From: Patescibacteria group bacterium
GTDB lineage: Bacteria > Patescibacteriota > Minisyncoccia > Portnoybacterales > UBA2143
Assembly: GCA_018819085.1 (NCBI GenBank)
Contig: JAHJQT010000009.1
Coordinates: forward strand, 1-5,608
Length of the DNA: 5,608 nucleotides
Direction of reading: 5' to 3'
The notes under the pieces were generated by a model. That model had not been told where the DNA came from. It was given only the letters and a program-made list of their open reading frames with translations, and did no database searches. The translations under genes were made by a program, and so were the position numbers. Within the stretch, counting starts at the first letter, position 1; every line of letters begins with the position of its first letter. This document shows positions 4,963-5,608 of this stretch, in pieces.

Positions 4963-5248
4963 TGAAATTTCCAAGATTTTTAATTACTTTAATTACTTTT
5001 TTAGGAATTAAAAATGCATCTATGCTCTCATTAATAATTTTTTTATTAACAAAATCCAAATGACAATTCATGCCAATATTTATCGCCTCTTTTGTTTCAC
5101 CCAAAAAAAGTCCGAAAGTTATCTGCATTGGCGGCATTTTTTTAGGCAATTTAGCTTTATTTGAATAAGCAGCATCTTGCCAAATAATTATAAGAATACT
5201 TTTATTTTTCTTAAATTTATATTCTAATTTTGTTTCAACTTTATTCAT
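4955..5248 (-). CDS. Small WxDA/FLIPK-family protein, paralogue 2
   Basis: This 97-residue protein starts at ATG 5248. A longer reading up to 5473 would run through the 54-aa gene in another frame and is rejected. Motifs are ILIIIWQDAAY (18-28), TFGLFLGET (44-52), an INIGM strand (56-60), and DAFLIPKKVIKVIKNL (77-92). It aligns with the following 93-aa protein at WxDA, G-x-F and FLIPK with near-identical spacing, showing an old tandem duplication. No membrane segment, signal or catalytic motif is seen; a small beta-rich fold ending in a helix is inferred. No SD precedes the start, only AT-rich sequence. The next gene overlaps by 8 bases. Function is unknown; a regulatory or binding protein of phage or accessory origin is possible. 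Confidence 0.75.
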   Translation of the reverse strand: MNKVETKLEYKFKKNKSILIIIWQDAAYSNKAKLPKKMPPMQITFGLFLGETKEAINIGMNCHLDFVNKKIINESIDAFLIPKKVIKVIKNLGNFNG

Positions 5249-5263
5249 AAAATTTAAAAATTT

Positions 5264-5299
5264 GAGAGATATAAAATAAATTAATATTCTATATCTCTC
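5264..5299 (-). terminator. 10-bp hairpin after the 54-aa gene
   Basis: GAGAGATATA and TATATCTCTC (arms 5264-5273 and 5290-5299) are perfectly complementary around a 16-base AT-only-plus-one loop. On the minus strand it is followed by AAATTTTTAAATTTT, a weak U-tract just before the ATG at 5248. It may partly terminate the 54-aa transcript, with the WxDA pair read by readthrough or from its own promoter, which I could not identify. Confidence 0.45.
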
Positions 5300-5330
5300 T
5301 TGCGGCCATAAAAGAGTTTTGCAGAATTCA

Positions 5331-5495
5331 CTACTTCTTGTTACGATCCTTAGGAACACTCCATCCTTTTGACTTCGCGGCATCATTTCTCGCTTTATGC
5401 CAGGCTTCTTGAGCTTGCTTCTTTGTGGCGCTGGTATCACGCTGAGCATCTCTTTGAGAATAACCACCGCCATATGAGCTTTTGCTTTTACTCAT
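5331..5495 (-). CDS. 54-residue basic hydrophilic protein
   Basis: ATG 5495-5493 is set by a perfect AAGGAGGTGA (5510-5501), 8 bases away from AGGAGG; the in-frame TTG at 5516 lies upstream of that SD and is rejected. The protein starts MSKSKSSYGGGYSQRD, has a polar Q/T/K-rich middle, then AWHKARNDAAKSKGW (31-45) and ends SVPKDRNKK. It has no hydrophobic segment. Many Gly, Ser, Lys and Arg residues suggest a flexible or nucleic-acid-binding protein, and the low-complexity start resembles bacterial stress-type small proteins in style only. I do not recognise a family. Its DNA is richer in G+C than the WxDA genes beside it, and its promoter and SD suggest good expression. Confidence 0.75.
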   Translation of the reverse strand: MSKSKSSYGGGYSQRDAQRDTSATKKQAQEAWHKARNDAAKSKGWSVPKDRNKK

Positions 5496-5500
5496 CACAA

Positions 5501-5510
5501 TCACCTCCTT
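5501..5510 (-). promoter_or_regulatory. Consensus Shine-Dalgarno deciding the 54-aa start
   Basis: AAGGAGGTGA is a full match to the complement of the 16S rRNA 3' end and points to ATG 5495. It rules out the upstream in-frame TTG at 5516, trimming seven residues. Confidence 0.9.
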
Positions 5511-5525
5511 ATTCAATTTTTCTCA

Positions 5526-5554
5526 ATTATAGCTGCAAACTTAAAATTTTCTAA
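5526..5554 (-). promoter_or_regulatory. Promoter of the 54-aa gene
   Basis: On the minus strand a perfect TATAAT (5531-5526) is preceded, 17 bases away, by a poor -35 box TTAGAA (5554-5549). The start would be near 5519, giving a leader of about 24 bases that carries the consensus SD. The -35 box touches the end of the repeat at 5555, so the repeat stops exactly where the promoter begins. Confidence 0.5.
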
Positions 5555-5608
5555 TAAAGAACCTAATGACTCTCTGATAAGCCAAACAAAAAAGATTTTT
5601 TCAAACCT
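5555..5608 (-). repeat. Intergenic repeat, copy 2, cut by the window edge
   Basis: This is the counterpart of 4631-4688: identical over 5582-5608 and at its left end, diverged between. The minus-strand hairpin is kept at 5575-5568/5563-5556 (eight pairs with three G-U or U-G wobbles, loop AUUA). Identity still holds at the last base of the window, so the repeat may continue beyond it. Confidence 0.85.
5601..5608 (-). CDS. Probable 3' end of a further gene beyond the right edge
   Basis: By alignment with copy 1 of the repeat, where the bases are the last codon (Val) and TGA of the 93-aa WxDA protein, 5606-5601 would be GTT TGA of another minus-strand gene. Only two codons are visible. That it is a third member of the WxDA family is an inference from the shared repeat, not seen directly. 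Confidence 0.35.

Noticed and set aside
5249..5473. N-terminal extension of the 97-aa WxDA protein
   Set aside because: The extension reads through the 54-aa gene in another frame, whereas family motifs begin only after ATG 5248.
4631..5608. CRISPR array or insertion-sequence ends
   Set aside because: Only two copies about 920 bases apart, in direct orientation, with no regular spacers, no transposase gene and no target duplication visible.

Overview
The window looks like an AT-rich bacterial chromosome, most plausibly a Patescibacteria (CPR) genome. The reasons are very lysine/isoleucine-rich proteins, short intergenic gaps, a long orphan sensor kinase with a 7TM-type membrane input and a GAF domain, and many very small proteins without a recognisable function. 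No rRNA, tRNA or ribosomal protein is present to fix the taxonomy, so this is an inference. The standard bacterial code fits: long genes have no in-frame TGA, and TAA, TAG and TGA all serve as stops.

Layout, left to right. (1) Positions 1-65 hold the 5' end of a minus-strand gene cut by the window edge. It is preceded by a clear TTTACT-17-TATAAT promoter and, further out, by a dyad and a 14-codon ORF with a strong Shine-Dalgarno (SD). (2) A 304-base divergent intergenic region leads to a plus-strand TehB-like SAM methyltransferase (370-1008). (3) A bidirectional hairpin terminator separates it from a convergent 715-residue minus-strand histidine kinase (1036-3183). (4) Between the kinase and the next minus-strand operon lies a compact element in which a rho-independent terminator hairpin contains the kinase promoter's -10 box in its loop. 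(5) The minus-strand operon at 4597-3257 encodes two tiny single-pass membrane proteins (61 and 39 aa) followed by a second, unrelated class I SAM methyltransferase (337 aa), tightly packed with excellent SD sites. (6) On the right, still on the minus strand, are a 54-aa basic protein and two overlapping paralogous small proteins (97 and 93 aa) sharing WxDA, G-x-F and FLIPK motifs. They are bracketed by two copies of a ~55-base repeat 920-924 bases apart. The second copy runs off the window end and implies a further related gene there.

How the parts may work together. The kinase has no response regulator in view, so its partner is elsewhere. The three-gene methyltransferase operon looks like one functional unit at or near the membrane, substrate unknown. 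The right-hand cluster looks like an expanding family of small proteins. Base composition is mosaic: the first methyltransferase and the WxDA pair are extremely AT-rich and lack SD sites, whereas the methyltransferase operon and the 54-aa gene are visibly richer in G+C and carry AAGGAGG-type SD sites.

No clear anti-phage, CRISPR or transposase signature is visible. The strongest leads are the nested terminator/promoter element, the repeated 3' hairpin element tied to the WxDA family, and the small-membrane-protein/methyltransferase operon.
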